Notes: a model not told the origin generated them from the letters alone. A DNA stretch of 64,000 bases from Luteibacter yeojuensis (GCF_011742875.1 NZ_JAAQTL010000001.1:3162001-3226000), one strand, 5' to 3'; shown: positions 29,514-41,563, counted from the first letter of the stretch. Numbers and translations: made by a program.

Positions 29514-32246
29514 ATGTCGCATCGTAGAAACCTGCTGACGGCGAGCATCATCGCCGGGCTCTGTTGTTTCACCGGCACCGTGGCCGCACAGGACACGGCC
29601 GCGCCGGCGAAACCGCAGACTGCCCAGGAAAAGGCCGACGCCGCCAAGGCGGCCCAGCTCGAGGGCATCACCGTCACCGGCATCCGCGCCAGTCTCGAGA
29701 AGTCGCTCGACACCAAGCGCAACGCCGACGCCGTCGTCGAGGCGGTCACCGCCGAAGACATCGGCAAGTTCCCGAACACCAACGTCGCCGAGGCGATGAC
29801 GCAGATCCCGGGCGTGGTGATCGACCGCCAGTTCGGCCAGGGCGACCGCGTGTCCATCGACGGCACGGACCCCAGCCTCAACCTCACCTTCCTCAACGGC
29901 CAGCCGATCTCGCAGACGCCGTGGCAGTACGGCGCGCAGCCCAACCGCGGCTTCGACTTCACCATGCTCGCGCCGGAAATCATCGGCCGGCTGGAGGTCT
30001 ACAAGTCGCCCGAGGCGCGCCTGCCGGAAGGCAGCCTTGGCGGTACGGTGCTGCTGCACACGTTGCAACCGCTCGATCTGCCGGCGAATACCATCCGTGG
30101 CTCCTTCGGCCTTAACTACAACGACCAGGCTTCGGCGGGTGCGCGCCCTTCGGGCTCGGTGCTCTACAGCTGGAAGAATGTTTCGAATACCTTCGGCCTG
30201 ATCGCGTCGTTGCAGCACTACGAAGAGAAAATCGACCGGCAGGGCATCGAGATATTTGGCTATAACCCTGTGTCCGATTACATTAAGAGCCCGTATGTCG
30301 CCGCGGGCATCGCTAATGGCACGCTCGATCCGAATGCCAAGGTGCCGGACGAAGTAAACGCGGCGTGGTTCCAGCAAAAGCGCAAGCGTGATACGGCAAC
30401 GCTCGGTTTTCAGATTCATCCAACCGATAACTGGGACATCGATCTCAATTCGCTGTTTATCCGCGAGAATTTCGACAACTGGAACCAGTCGCTTTATCCC
30501 TTCACCCACCAACCCGATGCACGCGGCAACATCACCAGCTTCAATACCGGCCCGGACGGCGTCGTTACCAGCGGCCACGTCTGCGGCAACGACAACCCGG
30601 GTTGTCCCGCGATTGCCCAAGGCACGTTCGACAGCAATATCCGCAAGTCGGTCGTGCGCACATCGGCGTTCGATTTCAAGTCGACCTACCGTGGTGAGGG
30701 CTGGAGCCTGGGTGGCGCGGCTGGCTACAGCAAGGCCATCAATGATCGCATTTCGCAGGCGGTGATCGAACCGAACTATGCGGGCGGCTACAGCTGGGAT
30801 ATCCGTCACGGCTTCGAATTCGACAATCCGGCCGCAGCGCGCGATCCGGCCAACTGGCATATCGGCGATGCGCCGGGACTCGGCGGCTGGCCCGGCAACT
30901 ATGGCGAATACAACGCACACTCCCGCGACACATATGGCCAGCTCGACTTCAGCAAGGACTTCGACAGTTTCTTCAACCAGCTCCAGGTGGGATACCGCTG
31001 GAATCGCCACGAAGAAGCCATGAATGCCCACGTCTACGGGCCCAACGGCGCCATCTCGCTCTCCGATCTTGGAACCGGAGGCTACACCGATCTCGGCGGG
31101 CTCGGTCTGTGGGACAGTGCCGCAAGCCACATCATGCCGGATCGTGACGCGCAGTACGCGTGGGTGCGCTCGACCAATGGCGGGAACGAGGATCCAGGAA
31201 CGTTTCTCAATGGCACGTACAAGATCATCGAAAAGACCAATGCCGCATATGCCCAGTTCAACTTCGCCGGTGGCGACTGGCACGGCAACGTGGGCGTCCG
31301 CTATGTCGATACCAAGACCGACGGTTATGGCTACAACTATCTCGGCAAGCCTGTGCTTCCGCCTCCGTCCGGAACGTATGTGAAGTCGGCACAGACCACG
31401 AGAAACTGGCTGCCCTCGCTCAACGTGGCCTACGATCTGGCCGAGGATGTGCTGCTCCGCTTTGCCGCCGCGAAAGTGATGGCCCGCGCGCCGTACAACA
31501 TGCAGGTCAACAATCTGTTCCTCAACGACACCCAGCTCACGGGTGCCGGTGGCAATTCGGGCATCAAACCATATAAGTCGAAGAACTTCTCGCTGTCGGG
31601 AGAGTGGTATTTCGCACCGCAGTCGTACCTGGCCCTCACGGGGTTCTACAAGAAGGTGGACGACTACGTCTTTATGGACGTCGTGAAGGAGCAGCATTTC
31701 AATTCCGCCACTTCGACCGACCCTGCGACCTTCGCCGCCCAACTTGCAGCCGGTCTGTGTACCGCCGACGGCTATTGCACCTACGACATCAGCCGTCCCG
31801 AAAACGTCGGCTCGGGCAAGATAAAGGGTGGAAGCCTCAGCTATCAGCAGTCGTTCGGCGAAACCGGCTTCGGTGTCACCGCAAACTATACCTATGCAAA
31901 GGGCACGCTCGATGCGGGCGGTGCATTGCCGTACAACTCGAAGAACGCGTATTCCGTTAGCCCGTTCTATGAGAAAGGCCCCTTCAGCTTCCGCATCAAC
32001 TATAACTGGCGCAGCAAATACCTCGCCGGTGGCTACGTGGCGGGTGCGCCGCCGGCCACGACTGAAGACTACGCCGACCTAGGCGCCACGCTGGGCTGGA
32101 AGCTCAACGAGCAGGTCTCGTTCACCCTCGCGGGCATGAACCTCACCAACGAGGAATACAAACAGTACATCGGCGTGAAGTCGATGCCCGTCGCACGCTA
32201 CACCACCGGTCGCCGCTACATGGCCTCGGTGCACTTCGACCTCTGA
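29514..32246 (+). CDS. TonB-dependent receptor of the Xanthomonas/Caulobacter type, probably for (chito)oligosaccharides
   Basis: A 910-residue outer-membrane receptor of the TIGR01782-like group. The signal peptide ends TVAAQ; TonB box LEGITVTGIR; plug with AEAMTQIPGVVIDRQFGQGDRVSIDG and RLEVYKSPEARLPEGSLGGTV; a long barrel ending RYMASVHFDL. In this group receptors typically carry plant or microbial carbohydrates and are clustered with the matching catabolic genes. Here glucokinase lies just upstream and a GH20 hexosaminidase downstream, so GlcNAc or its oligomers are the inferred cargo. GAGGGGAGGA ribosome site before the ATG. From roughly 30200 to 32000 codon use is somewhat less GC-biased than in neighbouring genes. 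An intrinsic terminator follows. Confidence 0.88.
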   Translation: MSHRRNLLTASIIAGLCCFTGTVAAQDTAAPAKPQTAQEKADAAKAAQLEGITVTGIRASLEKSLDTKRNADAVVEAVTAEDIGKFPNTNVAEAMTQIPGVVIDRQFGQGDRVSIDGTDPSLNLTFLNGQPISQTPWQYGAQPNRGFDFTMLAPEIIGRLEVYKSPEARLPEGSLGGTVLLHTLQPLDLPANTIRGSFGLNYNDQASAGARPSGSVLYSWKNVSNTFGLIASLQHYEEKIDRQGIEIFGYNPVSDYIKSPYVAAGIANGTLDPNAKVPDEVNAAWFQQKRKRDTATLGFQIHPTDNWDIDLNSLFIRENFDNWNQSLYPFTHQPDARGNITSFNTGPDGVVTSGHVCGNDNPGCPAIAQGTFDSNIRKSVVRTSAFDFKSTYRGEGWSLGGAAGYSKAINDRISQAVIEPNYAGGYSWDIRHGFEFDNPAAARDPANWHIGDAPGLGGWPGNYGEYNAHSRDTYGQLDFSKDFDSFFNQLQVGYRWNRHEEAMNAHVYGPNGAISLSDLGTGGYTDLGGLGLWDSAASHIMPDRDAQYAWVRSTNGGNEDPGTFLNGTYKIIEKTNAAYAQFNFAGGDWHGNVGVRYVDTKTDGYGYNYLGKPVLPPPSGTYVKSAQTTRNWLPSLNVAYDLAEDVLLRFAAAKVMARAPYNMQVNNLFLNDTQLTGAGGNSGIKPYKSKNFSLSGEWYFAPQSYLALTGFYKKVDDYVFMDVVKEQHFNSATSTDPATFAAQLAAGLCTADGYCTYDISRPENVGSGKIKGGSLSYQQSFGETGFGVTANYTYAKGTLDAGGALPYNSKNAYSVSPFYEKGPFSFRINYNWRSKYLAGGYVAGAPPATTEDYADLGATLGWKLNEQVSFTLAGMNLTNEEYKQYIGVKSMPVARYTTGRRYMASVHFDL

Positions 32247-32309
32247 TAAGCGTCATGGATGAGCGGCCACGGACGGCCGCAAACGCACTCCTCGAATCTC
32301 CATTCCCCT

Positions 32310-32346
32310 CGGGCCCGTCAATTCCTCGACCGGGCCCGCTTTTTTT
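32310..32346 (+). terminator. Intrinsic terminator after the TonB receptor
   Basis: CGGGCCC and GGGCCCG arms, extended by GTC/GAC, close over an A/T-containing loop and are followed by seven T residues. This separates the glk-receptor transcript from the GH20 gene. Confidence 0.9.
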
Positions 32347-32351
32347 CGAAC

Positions 32352-32494
32352 CTGTGGGAGCCGCAGTCTTCCTGTAGGAGCCGCTATAGCGGCGAGGAAA
32401 GCTGCCTCGCCGCTTCATCGCTCCGTGGGCTTCTCGCCGCTATAGCGGCTCCTACAATTCGGCAGCCCCCTCGCCGCTATAGCGGCTCCTACAG
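32352..32494. repeat. Compound REP-like element (three arms)
   Basis: A full palindrome of the TAGGAGCCGCTATAGCGGCG type plus an extra inverted arm CGCCGCTATAGCGGCTCCTA about 15 bases further on, preceded by a GTGGGAGCCGC fragment. It looks like a tandem gain of half-elements. Confidence 0.85.
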
Positions 32495-32539
32495 GGAAAC
32501 TGCACAATCGACCGACCGCCGACAGAACAGGAACCCTCG

Positions 32540-34816
32540 ATGCGCCGACTCCTCCTTCTCGCGATGGCCGCCGGCCTGAGCGCCTGCGCCACCCAACCGA
32601 AGCAAGCAGCCGGTCCCGTCGACACTGTTCCTCTTTCGCTCATCCCGATGCCCGCGCAGGTGCTGCGCGTGCCGGGACATTTCAAGCTGGATGCCGCCAC
32701 GACGATCGTGGTCGCGCCCGGCGATACGCAGGCGAGGCGCGTCGCCGGACAGCTGCAAGCCTGGATACGGCAGGCGCGCGGCTTCGCGCCCGCGATCGTG
32801 GAGGGCAAGGCGGCCAGTGGCGGCATCGCCCTCGCGACGCAGGCCGGGATCAAGGGCCGCGAAGCGTATACGCTCGACGTCGGCGGCGACGGCGTGCGCA
32901 TCGCGGCGAACGATGAAACCGGCCTGTTCTACGGCGCGGTCACCTACTGGCAGCTGTTGACCGATCCCGCCGCGCGCAACGGTGTGCCGGGCCTGCATAT
33001 CGTGGATGCGCCTCGCTTCGAGTGGCGCGGCCTGATGCTCGACTCCAGCCGCCACTTCCAGTCGGTGAACGAGATCGAGCACCTGCTCGACCAGATGGCG
33101 ATGCACAAGCTCAACACCTTCCACTGGCACCTCACCGACGACCAGGGCTGGCGCCTGCAGATCGAGAAGTACCCGAAGCTCACGCAGACGGGCGCGTGCC
33201 GCAAGGCGGTGGGTCCGGATGCCGCGCTCACCGGCGGTGCGGACAAGCCGTACTGCGGCTTCTACACGCAGGAAGAAGCGAAACAGATCGTCGCCTATGC
33301 CGCGGAGAGACATATCACCGTGGTGCCGGAAATCGAGATGCCTGGCCACGCGCAGGCCGCGGTCGCCTCGTACCCGAAGTTCGGTGCCGGCGGGAAGAAG
33401 CTGGCGGTTTCCTCCGACTGGGGCGTGAACACCGCGCTCTACAACGTCGACGATGGCACCTTCACGTTCCTGCAGGACGTGCTCGACGAGGTCATGGACA
33501 TTTTCCCGTCCACGTATATCCACGTCGGCGGCGACGAGGCCGCGAAGGATGAATGGGAGCGGTCGAAGGCGGTGCAGGCGAAGATGAAGTCGCTGGGTAT
33601 CGACGACGAGGAGAAGATGCAGGGCTGGTTCATCGCGCGCATCGGCGATTACCTGGAGAAACACGGCAGGCGACTGATCGGCTGGGACGAGATCCTCGAC
33701 GGCAAGGTGCCGGCCAGCGCCACGGTGATGTCGTGGCGCGGGACCGACGGTGCCATCAAGGCCGCGAACGCGGGGCACGACGTCGTGCTGGCACCGTCGC
33801 CGACGCTGTACCTCGATCGCCTGCAATCGACGCTGCCCGACGAGCCGCCGGGCCGGCCGTCGGGGCAGACGATGAAGACCATCTACGATTTCGATCCGGT
33901 GCCGGCCGACATCGCGCCCGACAATGCGCAGCATGTGCTCGGCGCCGAAGTGACGGTATTCACCGAGTACCTCCCGAACTGGTATCGCACGCAACATGCG
34001 ATCTTTCCGCGCATTGCCGCGCTGGCGGAGCGGACCTGGTCGCCGAAGGCCGACTGGAACGGCTTCCTCTCGCGCATTCCCGTGCAGATGTCGCGCTATC
34101 GGGCCGCGGGCATCGTGCCCTCCGACGGCGCGTTCGCCGTGGCCATCGCGGCGGAGCCGGCCGGCAACGACACGGCGAAGGTCACGCTGTCGAACCAGAC
34201 CGGCTACGGCAAGCTGCGTTACACGACGGATGGCTCCGCGCCGACCGCGCAGTCCACGGCGTACGGAGGCCCGTTCGACGTGACCTTGCCCACGACGGTG
34301 CGGGCGAACGCCTTCGACGGCGGCTTCGGGCTGGCGGGTCCGCGCGATCGCGCGATCGACGCGAAGTCCCTGCTACGGCGTAGCAGCGACGAACTCGACA
34401 CGTGCAGCGACAAGCTCGTGCTCAGGCTGGAATCCCCGCGCGCGGTGAACGGCCAGCGTCCTGTGTACAAGGTGGACATCATGGACACCTGCTGGATGTG
34501 GAAAGGCGTGAAGCTCGACGGCCGCTACGGCGTCGCGGTGACCGTCGACCGCCTGCCGTTCAATTACGCGCTGTGGAAGGATGCCAAGGGCGTCGTCTCG
34601 CGCAAGGCGCGTTCCGCGGCCGGCGAACTGGAAGTGCGTCAGGACACCTGCGACGGTCCGAAGTTGACCACGATCCCGTTGGCGAAGGCGAAGGACGGCC
34701 GCGCGACGCTCGACGGCATCCTGCCCAAGCGCGAAGGCACGCACGACCTGTGTTTCGTGATCACCGGGAAGCCGGGGCCGAAGATGTGGGTGTTGGGCGA
34801 GGTGCAGCTACGCTAG
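32540..34816 (+). CDS. GH20 beta-N-acetylhexosaminidase lipoprotein
   Basis: Releases terminal GlcNAc from chitobiose or similar glycans. 758 residues. The lipobox LSAC makes Cys16 the lipidation site, so it is anchored to a membrane, probably in the periplasm. GH20b domain about residues 35-150; catalytic barrel from about 155 with FEWRGLMLDSSRHF, HWHLTDDQGWRLQIEKYP and the Asp-Glu pair D332-E333 in HVGGDEA. A C-terminal beta-sandwich (about 530-600, YTTDGSAPTAQS, chitobiase C-like) and a ~120-residue tail follow. It sits downstream of the glk-receptor pair behind a terminator, so it has its own promoter. Its product fits the permease, kinase and nagA-nagB genes upstream. Confidence 0.93.
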   Translation: MRRLLLLAMAAGLSACATQPKQAAGPVDTVPLSLIPMPAQVLRVPGHFKLDAATTIVVAPGDTQARRVAGQLQAWIRQARGFAPAIVEGKAASGGIALATQAGIKGREAYTLDVGGDGVRIAANDETGLFYGAVTYWQLLTDPAARNGVPGLHIVDAPRFEWRGLMLDSSRHFQSVNEIEHLLDQMAMHKLNTFHWHLTDDQGWRLQIEKYPKLTQTGACRKAVGPDAALTGGADKPYCGFYTQEEAKQIVAYAAERHITVVPEIEMPGHAQAAVASYPKFGAGGKKLAVSSDWGVNTALYNVDDGTFTFLQDVLDEVMDIFPSTYIHVGGDEAAKDEWERSKAVQAKMKSLGIDDEEKMQGWFIARIGDYLEKHGRRLIGWDEILDGKVPASATVMSWRGTDGAIKAANAGHDVVLAPSPTLYLDRLQSTLPDEPPGRPSGQTMKTIYDFDPVPADIAPDNAQHVLGAEVTVFTEYLPNWYRTQHAIFPRIAALAERTWSPKADWNGFLSRIPVQMSRYRAAGIVPSDGAFAVAIAAEPAGNDTAKVTLSNQTGYGKLRYTTDGSAPTAQSTAYGGPFDVTLPTTVRANAFDGGFGLAGPRDRAIDAKSLLRRSSDELDTCSDKLVLRLESPRAVNGQRPVYKVDIMDTCWMWKGVKLDGRYGVAVTVDRLPFNYALWKDAKGVVSRKARSAAGELEVRQDTCDGPKLTTIPLAKAKDGRATLDGILPKREGTHDLCFVITGKPGPKMWVLGEVQLR

Positions 34817-34821
34817 CCCAC

Positions 34822-34905
34822 TGTAGGAGCCGCTATAGCGGCGAGAAGCCCATGAAGCGATGAAGCGGCGAGGCAGGTCCCCTCGCCGCCATAGCGGCTC
34901 CTACA
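34822..34905. repeat. REP-like palindrome between convergent GH20 and lhr
   Basis: TAGGAGCCGCTATAGCGGCG and the inverse CGCCGCCATAGCGGCTCCTA flank a ~40-base middle. The right outer CTA at 34901-34903 is the lhr stop codon read on the minus strand. Confidence 0.85.
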
Positions 34906-37900
34906 GCGTTGCGGAGGCCCGCATATCCGCCTTGCGTTGCAAGGCCGAGCGCGCCTCGCGCTCGTCGTCGCCTTCCAGCGGCACCAGCGTCACGAACTTG
35001 CCGGCGACCATTGCCGCCAGCGGCACGCCGTCGCGGATCGCGATGCGGTTACCGAGGGTGGAGGGCACCTTCGCGCCGGACATGACGGTGCCGACCAGGT
35101 TCAGCGGATCGGTGCCGGCGATGCAGACGATCTCGCCATCGTGCGCGCGATGACGGATCTGCCGCAGCGCGGGCAACGCCTCCGGCAGCGCGAATTGTTC
35201 GCCGACGAGCCCGTCCACGAAGCGGCCGCCGCGGATCTCGCCGCGCGCCTCGAGCCGGTGGTAGACGCGGCGCAGGTCGCGCCAGGGCGGCAACCAGGCA
35301 GCCTCGCGCTCCAGGATCCGCCAGCTCACCACGCCGTACCGACGCAGCAGCGTGCGCGCGATGTGCTCCAGGCCGTCCGCGTCGTTGCGCTGTTCGCTCG
35401 GACGCCGTGCCAGCGACCAGCGGCCCGCATCCTCGATACCGCTCAGCATGTGGCGCCGTGTGCGGCGGTGACGGCTGCCGTTGCGCTTCGATGCAGGCAA
35501 GAGCAGCGCGCGCAATCCGGCGAAGCTGTCCGCGGTCACCCGGCCGGCGGCCACGAGTTCGCCGAGGGCGTCCTCGAGTTCCGTGCGCAGCAGGCGCGTG
35601 GCGGACGCCAGTTCGTCGAAGAACGAGGCGCCTTCGTCGCGCAGTACGTCCGCGACCGCCTCGGCACGCGAGGACAGCGATACCTCCCCGGCCGCGACCG
35701 GTGCCGCCGCCGACCATATGGGCAGCTGACGACGCGGCAGCAGCACGATGGGCGTCGCGCGGACAGGGCCGCCGCTGCCGGAACCCAGGCGCAGGCGACT
35801 CCACACGACGCGTCCGGCGCGGCAGAGATCGTCGAGCCAGCCGATCCCGTAATCGTTGACACGTGCCGGGAGCAGTTCCGACTCCCACGCACCGGCTGCC
35901 GCCTCGTAGCCTTCCAGTTGGGCGATCACGCCGGCCAGTGCGTCCGGACCCGATACCTGGGTGGCGTGCGTCACGTGCTGCCAGTCGAGCAGGAAGCGGT
36001 AGAAGTCGCGGCGCGTCACCGGCTCGATCTCGCGGCGCAAGCGGCCGATGGTGTAGCGGTGGATGCGCGCCAGGAGGTGCCGTTCGCACCATTCGGTTTC
36101 CGTCACGCCCGGCGAGAACGGACCGCGCATGACGTAGCCCTCGGTCTCGAGCGCGGTCAACGCCAGGCCGACATCGGCCCCGGACACGCCCAGCGCCGTC
36201 GCGATCGCCGCCGCGGGTACCGGGCCAAGACCGCCGAGCCGGCCGCGGACGATGTCCACCAGGGCCGATTCGACCGTCCATGCCTGCGCCTCGAACTCCG
36301 CCGGAGCCGCGATCGCCGGAGCCATCGAAAGCCCGGGACGGATCGCGCGCCATGCCGGCAGGCGCTCGGCGGCCACCCAGACAGGCGCCGCCGAATCGCT
36401 CCCCAGCAGGGTCGCGCGCGCGTCCCTGGACAACGTCTCGAGCAGCGTCGCCCAGCCCGGGTTGTCGCGCACCTCGCCGGGTGTGACCGCGCCGAGCTGG
36501 AGCAGGGCCTCGTGCATCTCGTCGGCGCTGCGCGCCTCCGGCCATGCCTCGCCCCGCACCGCGTCGATCGCTTCCGCATCGAGGCGGCCGAGGTCGTCGG
36601 CACTTTCCGCCTCGTTCCAGCGACGCGACTGCACGGCGTGCGTGCGACGTTCCTCGAGCGGGGCGTCGTCGAGGAAGGTGTAGGGCGCGGCGCTCAACAC
36701 CTCGGCCGCCAGCGGCGAGGGGGTGGCGAGATCGCGCGCGACCATCGCGATGGTCCCGGATTCCAGGCCGCGCAGCACATCCAGCAGGCCTTCGCAGTCC
36801 AGCGCCTCGTGCAGGCAGTCGTCGAGGGTCTGCCGTACCAGCGGGTGATCGGGCACCTCGCGCTCGCCCACGAGGTTCTCCGCGCATGCCACCTGATCCG
36901 GGAACACGGTGGCGAGGAGGTCCTCGCTCTTCATGCGCTGGAGCGGCGGCGGCACCTTCTTGCCGCCGTTGAAGCGGGGCAGGGCCAGCGCGGTGGTGGC
37001 GTTCCAGCGCCAGCGCACGCCGAACAGGGGCGCATCGAGCAAGGCCTGGATCAAGACGTGTTCGGCCGAATGGGAATGCAGGTAACGCGCGACCTCCTCC
37101 AGCGGGAAGCTGTGGCTGGTGGACAGCGACAGCACGATCGCGTCCTCCGTGGCCGCGGCTTGCAGTTCGAAGTTGAACTTGCGGCAGAAGCGCTTGCGCA
37201 AGGCCAGGCCCCAGGCGCGGTTGATCCGGCTGCCGAACGGTGTGTGGATGATGAGCTGGGTGCCGCCGGATTCGTCGAAGAAGCGCTCCATCACCAGCGT
37301 CTCGCGCGTGGGCAACGCGCCGAGCGCGGCATGGGCGCGGAAGAGGTAGTCGACGATCTGCTCGGCCGCGGCCTTCGCCAGCCCCAGCTCGCCCGTGAGG
37401 TGCGCGAGCGCCGCCTCGCGACCGCCGGCGGAGAGGGCCGCCGCGACCTCGGTACGCAGGCGCGACACGCCGAGCGACAACTCGTTCGTCCGTCCCGGCG
37501 CCTCGCCCAGCCAGAACGGAAGGTTCGGCGGCGCGCCCTGGGCGTCCTCCACGCGCAGGCCGCCCATCTCCACGCGCAGGATGCGATAGGAGCGGTTGCC
37601 GAGCTGGAAGACGTCGCCCGCGAGACTTTCGATGGCGAAATCCTCGTTGACCGTGCCGATGAGGGTCGCCTGCGGTTCGAGCAGCACGTTGTAGTCGCCG
37701 GTGTCGGGAATGGTGCCGCCCGAAGTCACGGCCGTGAGGCGCGCGCCGCGCCGCTCGCGCAGGCGGCGGTTCACGGCGTCGCGGTGGATGTATGAACCGC
37801 GCGGGCCCACGCGCGTGGTGAAACCGTCGGCCAGCATGCGTACGCTCTCGTCGAAGGTCTCGCGCGTCAGTCGACGGTAAGGGTATGCGCGGCGCATGAG

Positions 37901-39190
37901 ATCGTAGAGCGCGTCCTCGTCCCATTCCTGGCACGCCACTTCGGCGACGATCTGCTGGGCCAGGACATCGAGCGGTGCCTCGGGGACGACGAGCGTGTCC
38001 AGCTCGCCGCGCCTCACGCAGTCGAGCAGGGCGGCGCATTCGACGAGATCGTCGCGCGAGGTGGGGAACAGGCGCGCCTTCGGTGTGCCGCCCACGGCGT
38101 GGCCCGCGCGTCCCGCGCGTTGCAGGAAGGCCGCGATCGAACGCGGCGAGGCGATCTGGCAGACGAGGTCCACGTCGCCGATGTCGATGCCCAGTTCCAG
38201 CGACGCCGTGGCGACCAGCGCGCGCAGTTCGCCGCGTTTCAGGCGCTGCTCCGCGTCCAGGCGCTGTTCGCGCGAGAGGCTGCCATGGTGCGCGGTGACC
38301 GCGTCCTTGCCGAGCCGCTCGGACAGGTGTCGCGCGGCGCGCTCCGCCATGCGCCGCGTGTTCACGAAGACCAGCGTGGTCCGATGTTCCTCCACCAGGT
38401 TGGCGAGCCGGTTGTAGACCAGCTCCCACATGTCGTTCGACATGACCGCCTCGAGCGGCACCGGCAGCACCTCGAGTGCGAGGTCGCGACGGCGCGCATG
38501 GCCGATGTCGACGATCGCGCAATCCTCGCGTTCGCCGCCGGTCAGGAAGGCGGCCACCTTCTCGATGGGTTTCTGCGTGGCGGACAGGCCGATGCGCGTG
38601 ATCCGCCGCTGCGCGATGGCCTCCAGGCGCTCCAGCGACAGCGCGAGGTGGCTGCCGCGCTTGCTGGCGGCCACCGCGTGGATCTCGTCGACGATCACCT
38701 CGCGGATGTCGCGCAGGATCGCGCGCCCGGATTCCGAACCGAGCAGCACGTACAACGATTCGGGCGTGGTGACGAGGATGTGCGGCGGCCGGCGTTTCAT
38801 CCTTTCGCGCTCGGACGACGGCGTGTCGCCGGTGCGCACCGCGGTGCGGATCTCGAGGTCCGGCAGGCCCTGCTCGCGCAGTTGCGCGCGGATGCCCGCC
38901 AGCGGCGCCTCCAGGTTGATCCGGATGTCGTTCGACAGCGCCTTGAGCGGCGATACGTAGAGGATCGTGGTGCGATCGGGCAGGCCGCCCCGCTCGACGC
39001 CCTCGCGCACGAGCGCGTCGATGGCCGACAGGAACGCCGTGAGGGTCTTGCCCGAGCCGGTCGGCGCGGCGACGAGCGTATGCCGCCCCGACCGGATGGC
39101 CGGCCATGCGGCCACCTGCGCCTCGGTGGGCGCGGAAAACGCGCTGGCGAACCAGGCGGCGACGGCGGGATGGAAGGCGGCGAGCGGCAT
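34901..39190 (-). CDS. lhr: Lhr-type ATP-dependent helicase
   Basis: A large superfamily 2 DNA helicase of 1429 residues, the full-length Lhr form. N-terminal RecA-like domains carry Walker [13 protein letters not shown] in [13 protein letters not shown] in GLSATQK, and QRAGRAGH. A winged-helix/Lhr-core region follows ([18 protein letters not shown]), then the extended Lhr-CTD. It unwinds DNA and RNA-DNA duplexes and is linked to DNA repair; a precise cellular role is not settled. The ATG at 39190 ([13 protein letters not shown]) is where similarity begins; the frame extends upstream to 39319 without homology. Divergent from the GH3 gene. The TAG stop lies inside the adjoining palindrome. Confidence 0.93.
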   Translation of the reverse strand: MPLAAFHPAVAAWFASAFSAPTEAQVAAWPAIRSGRHTLVAAPTGSGKTLTAFLSAIDALVREGVERGGLPDRTTILYVSPLKALSNDIRINLEAPLAGIRAQLREQGLPDLEIRTAVRTGDTPSSERERMKRRPPHILVTTPESLYVLLGSESGRAILRDIREVIVDEIHAVAASKRGSHLALSLERLEAIAQRRITRIGLSATQKPIEKVAAFLTGGEREDCAIVDIGHARRRDLALEVLPVPLEAVMSNDMWELVYNRLANLVEEHRTTLVFVNTRRMAERAARHLSERLGKDAVTAHHGSLSREQRLDAEQRLKRGELRALVATASLELGIDIGDVDLVCQIASPRSIAAFLQRAGRAGHAVGGTPKARLFPTSRDDLVECAALLDCVRRGELDTLVVPEAPLDVLAQQIVAEVACQEWDEDALYDLMRRAYPYRRLTRETFDESVRMLADGFTTRVGPRGSYIHRDAVNRRLRERRGARLTAVTSGGTIPDTGDYNVLLEPQATLIGTVNEDFAIESLAGDVFQLGNRSYRILRVEMGGLRVEDAQGAPPNLPFWLGEAPGRTNELSLGVSRLRTEVAAALSAGGREAALAHLTGELGLAKAAAEQIVDYLFRAHAALGALPTRETLVMERFFDESGGTQLIIHTPFGSRINRAWGLALRKRFCRKFNFELQAAATEDAIVLSLSTSHSFPLEEVARYLHSHSAEHVLIQALLDAPLFGVRWRWNATTALALPRFNGGKKVPPPLQRMKSEDLLATVFPDQVACAENLVGEREVPDHPLVRQTLDDCLHEALDCEGLLDVLRGLESGTIAMVARDLATPSPLAAEVLSAAPYTFLDDAPLEERRTHAVQSRRWNEAESADDLGRLDAEAIDAVRGEAWPEARSADEMHEALLQLGAVTPGEVRDNPGWATLLETLSRDARATLLGSDSAAPVWVAAERLPAWRAIRPGLSMAPAIAAPAEFEAQAWTVESALVDIVRGRLGGLGPVPAAAIATALGVSGADVGLALTALETEGYVMRGPFSPGVTETEWCERHLLARIHRYTIGRLRREIEPVTRRDFYRFLLDWQHVTHATQVSGPDALAGVIAQLEGYEAAAGAWESELLPARVNDYGIGWLDDLCRAGRVVWSRLRLGSGSGGPVRATPIVLLPRRQLPIWSAAAPVAAGEVSLSSRAEAVADVLRDEGASFFDELASATRLLRTELEDALGELVAAGRVTADSFAGLRALLLPASKRNGSRHRRTRRHMLSGIEDAGRWSLARRPSEQRNDADGLEHIARTLLRRYGVVSWRILEREAAWLPPWRDLRRVYHRLEARGEIRGGRFVDGLVGEQFALPEALPALRQIRHRAHDGEIVCIAGTDPLNLVGTVMSGAKVPSTLGNRIAIRDGVPLAAMVAGKFVTLVPLEGDDEREARSALQRKADMRASATL

Positions 39191-39336
39191 CGACTTTTGT
39201 GAATTCGTTGAATCACTTAAGTGGGGGCTGGCGGCCCCGGTGGCAAGCAAGGCTACTCCCTCACGGTCTCGTGGGTTGCGATAAAAGCGGGACTTGGCGA
39301 AGGTGTGTGCCTTTCTCACCGGATCGAGACGTGACC

Positions 39337-41547
39337 ATGCCCCCTATCGCCCGTCGCAGCGCCCTCGCCCTCGCCCTCGCCCTCGCCACCGGGCTTGCCG
39401 GCTCCGTCCAGGCGGCGCCACCCGCCGAACGTCCCTGGATGGACCGCTCGCTCTCGCCGGATCGCCGCGCCGAACTGATCGTCGCGGCGATGACCGACGA
39501 CGAGAAATTCCGGATGATCCGCGCCGATTTCGGCCAGGTGAAGGAGAAGGGCCCGAATCCGCCGGGCGCGCTGAACGGCGCCGGCTTCATCCCGGCGATA
39601 CCGCGCCTCGGCCTGCCCGTGCTCAACGAGACCGACGCCGGGCTCGGCGTGACCCGCGACGGTAACGACGGGCTGGGCGCCATCTCGCTGCCGGCCGGCC
39701 TTGCCACGGCGGCCAGCTTCGATCCGGCCGTGGCCCACGCCGGCGGACGCATGATCGGCGGCGAGGCTCGCGGCAAGGGATATGGCGTGCTCCTCGCCGG
39801 CGGCGTCAACCTCACCCGCGATCCGCGCAACGGCCGCAATTTCGAATATGCCGGCGAAGACCCGGTGCTCGCCGGCACGATCGTCGGCGCGACCGTCAAG
39901 GGCGTGCAGGAACGCAAGGTGGTCGCCACGGTGAAGCACTTCGTCATCAACGACCTCGAATCGGGCCGCAACACGCTCAGTTCGGATATCGATCCCGTCG
40001 CGCTGCGCGAGTCCGACCTGCTGGCGTTCCAGCTCGCGATCGCCAAGGGCGACCCCGGCTCCGTCATGTCGTCGTACAACCGGATCAACGGCACGTATGC
40101 GGGTGAGCACGACTGGCTGCTCAACCAGGTCCTGAAGCAGGAATGGGGTTTCAAGGGTTACGTCATGTCCGACTGGGGCGGCGTGCACAGCGGCGCCAAG
40201 GCGGCACTCGCCGGCCTCGACCAGGAGTCCGCCGGTGAGTTCTTCGACAAGGAGGTGTACTTCGACAAGCCGCTGCGCGCCGCCTATGCGTCCGGCGAGT
40301 TCCCGAAGGCGCGGCTCGACGACATGGTGAAGCGCATCATGCGCAGCCTGTTCGCGCACGGCGTGATCGACGAACCGTTGAAGAAGAGCAAGGTGCCGTA
40401 CGAGGCCGATCGCATCGTGGCGCGCGATGCGCTCGAGGCGGGCGCGGTGCTCCTGCGCAACGAAGGCGGGCTGTTGCCGTTGTCGGCGAAGCAGTCGGTC
40501 GCGGTCATCGGCGGGCATGCCGACAAGGGCGTATTCGCCGGCGGCGGTTCCTCGCTGGTGACGGACGTGGCGGGGGATCCGGTGCCGGGCCTCGAGCCGC
40601 AGAAGTGGCCCGGCCCGATGAAGTACCACGCGTCGGCACCCCTCGGCTTCATGCAGAAGCTCGGCGGCAAGGTGAGCTTCGATCCGGGTACCGATCCCGC
40701 GGCGGCGGCGAAGGCCGCGGCCGGCGCGGACGTGGCGGTGGTCTTCGTGACCAAGTGGGCGGCGGAGTCGTTCGATGCGCCCGACCTCGCCCTGCCCGAC
40801 GGCCAGGACGCGCTTGTCGAAGCCGTAGCCAAAGCGAATCCGAAGACGGTGGTGATCCTCGAAACCAACGGGCCGGTGAAGATGCCGTGGCTGGCACATG
40901 TCGGCGCGGCGATGGAGGCCTGGTATCCGGGGTCGGGTGGCGGTGACGCCATCGCGCGACTGCTGTATGGCGTCGCGGCTCCCTCGGGCCGCCTGCCGCT
41001 GAGCTGGCCGAAGGACGAATCGCAGCTGCCGCGCGCGACCATCCAGGGCGCGGGGCTGTATGCGAAGGCGAAGCCGGCCGACAACGTCGACTACGACATC
41101 GAAGGCGCCGACGTCGGCTACCGCTGGTTCGAAAAGACGAAGCGCGAACCGCTGTTCCCGTTCGGCTACGGCCTCACGTATACGAACTTCGCCTATAGCG
41201 ACTTCGCGGTGGACAAGGACGCGAAGGGCCGTCCCGTCGCCCACGTCACCGTGAAGAACACCGGCAAGGCCGCCGGCGCCGACGTGCCGCAGATCTACGT
41301 CACGGCTCCCGGCGCCGCCACGCGTCGCCTGGCCGGCTGGTCGAAGGTCGCACTGAAGCCCGGCGCAAGCCGCCGGGTCGACATCCCGCTGGAGCCGCTC
41401 GCCCTCGCGCGCTACGACGATAAAGCCGGAGGCTGGCATGTCGCGGCGGGGAGCTACGCGATAAAGCTCGCACGCTCCGCGTCCGACGTGGTCGAGGAGA
41501 CGAACGTGACCCTTGGCGAAAGCTTCCCGGTAGTGAAGGCCCCGTAA
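39337..41547 (+). CDS. GH3 beta-glucosidase, secreted
   Basis: 736 residues with a signal peptide (to VQAAPP). GH3 N-terminal barrel with [18 protein letters not shown] and the nucleophile D279 in [16 protein letters not shown]3 C-terminal alpha/beta domain ([35 protein letters not shown]); fibronectin-III-like end ([12 protein letters not shown] onward). This is a BglX-like periplasmic enzyme cleaving beta-linked glucosides, though beta-xylosidase activity is possible. ATG at 39337. It is separated from the GH20/receptor group by lhr, so it may not be co-regulated with it. A minus-strand terminator follows its stop, and none is seen for the plus strand. Confidence 0.9.
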   Translation: MPPIARRSALALALALATGLAGSVQAAPPAERPWMDRSLSPDRRAELIVAAMTDDEKFRMIRADFGQVKEKGPNPPGALNGAGFIPAIPRLGLPVLNETDAGLGVTRDGNDGLGAISLPAGLATAASFDPAVAHAGGRMIGGEARGKGYGVLLAGGVNLTRDPRNGRNFEYAGEDPVLAGTIVGATVKGVQERKVVATVKHFVINDLESGRNTLSSDIDPVALRESDLLAFQLAIAKGDPGSVMSSYNRINGTYAGEHDWLLNQVLKQEWGFKGYVMSDWGGVHSGAKAALAGLDQESAGEFFDKEVYFDKPLRAAYASGEFPKARLDDMVKRIMRSLFAHGVIDEPLKKSKVPYEADRIVARDALEAGAVLLRNEGGLLPLSAKQSVAVIGGHADKGVFAGGGSSLVTDVAGDPVPGLEPQKWPGPMKYHASAPLGFMQKLGGKVSFDPGTDPAAAAKAAAGADVAVVFVTKWAAESFDAPDLALPDGQDALVEAVAKANPKTVVILETNGPVKMPWLAHVGAAMEAWYPGSGGGDAIARLLYGVAAPSGRLPLSWPKDESQLPRATIQGAGLYAKAKPADNVDYDIEGADVGYRWFEKTKREPLFPFGYGLTYTNFAYSDFAVDKDAKGRPVAHVTVKNTGKAAGADVPQIYVTAPGAATRRLAGWSKVALKPGASRRVDIPLEPLALARYDDKAGGWHVAAGSYAIKLARSASDVVEETNVTLGESFPVVKAP

Positions 41548-41563
41548 TCGCGTCCTGCCAGCC

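Noticed and set aside
34937-39107. Long frames on both strands overlapping lhr
   Set aside because: Only one minus-strand frame shows helicase motifs in order. The others are arginine/alanine-rich shadows.
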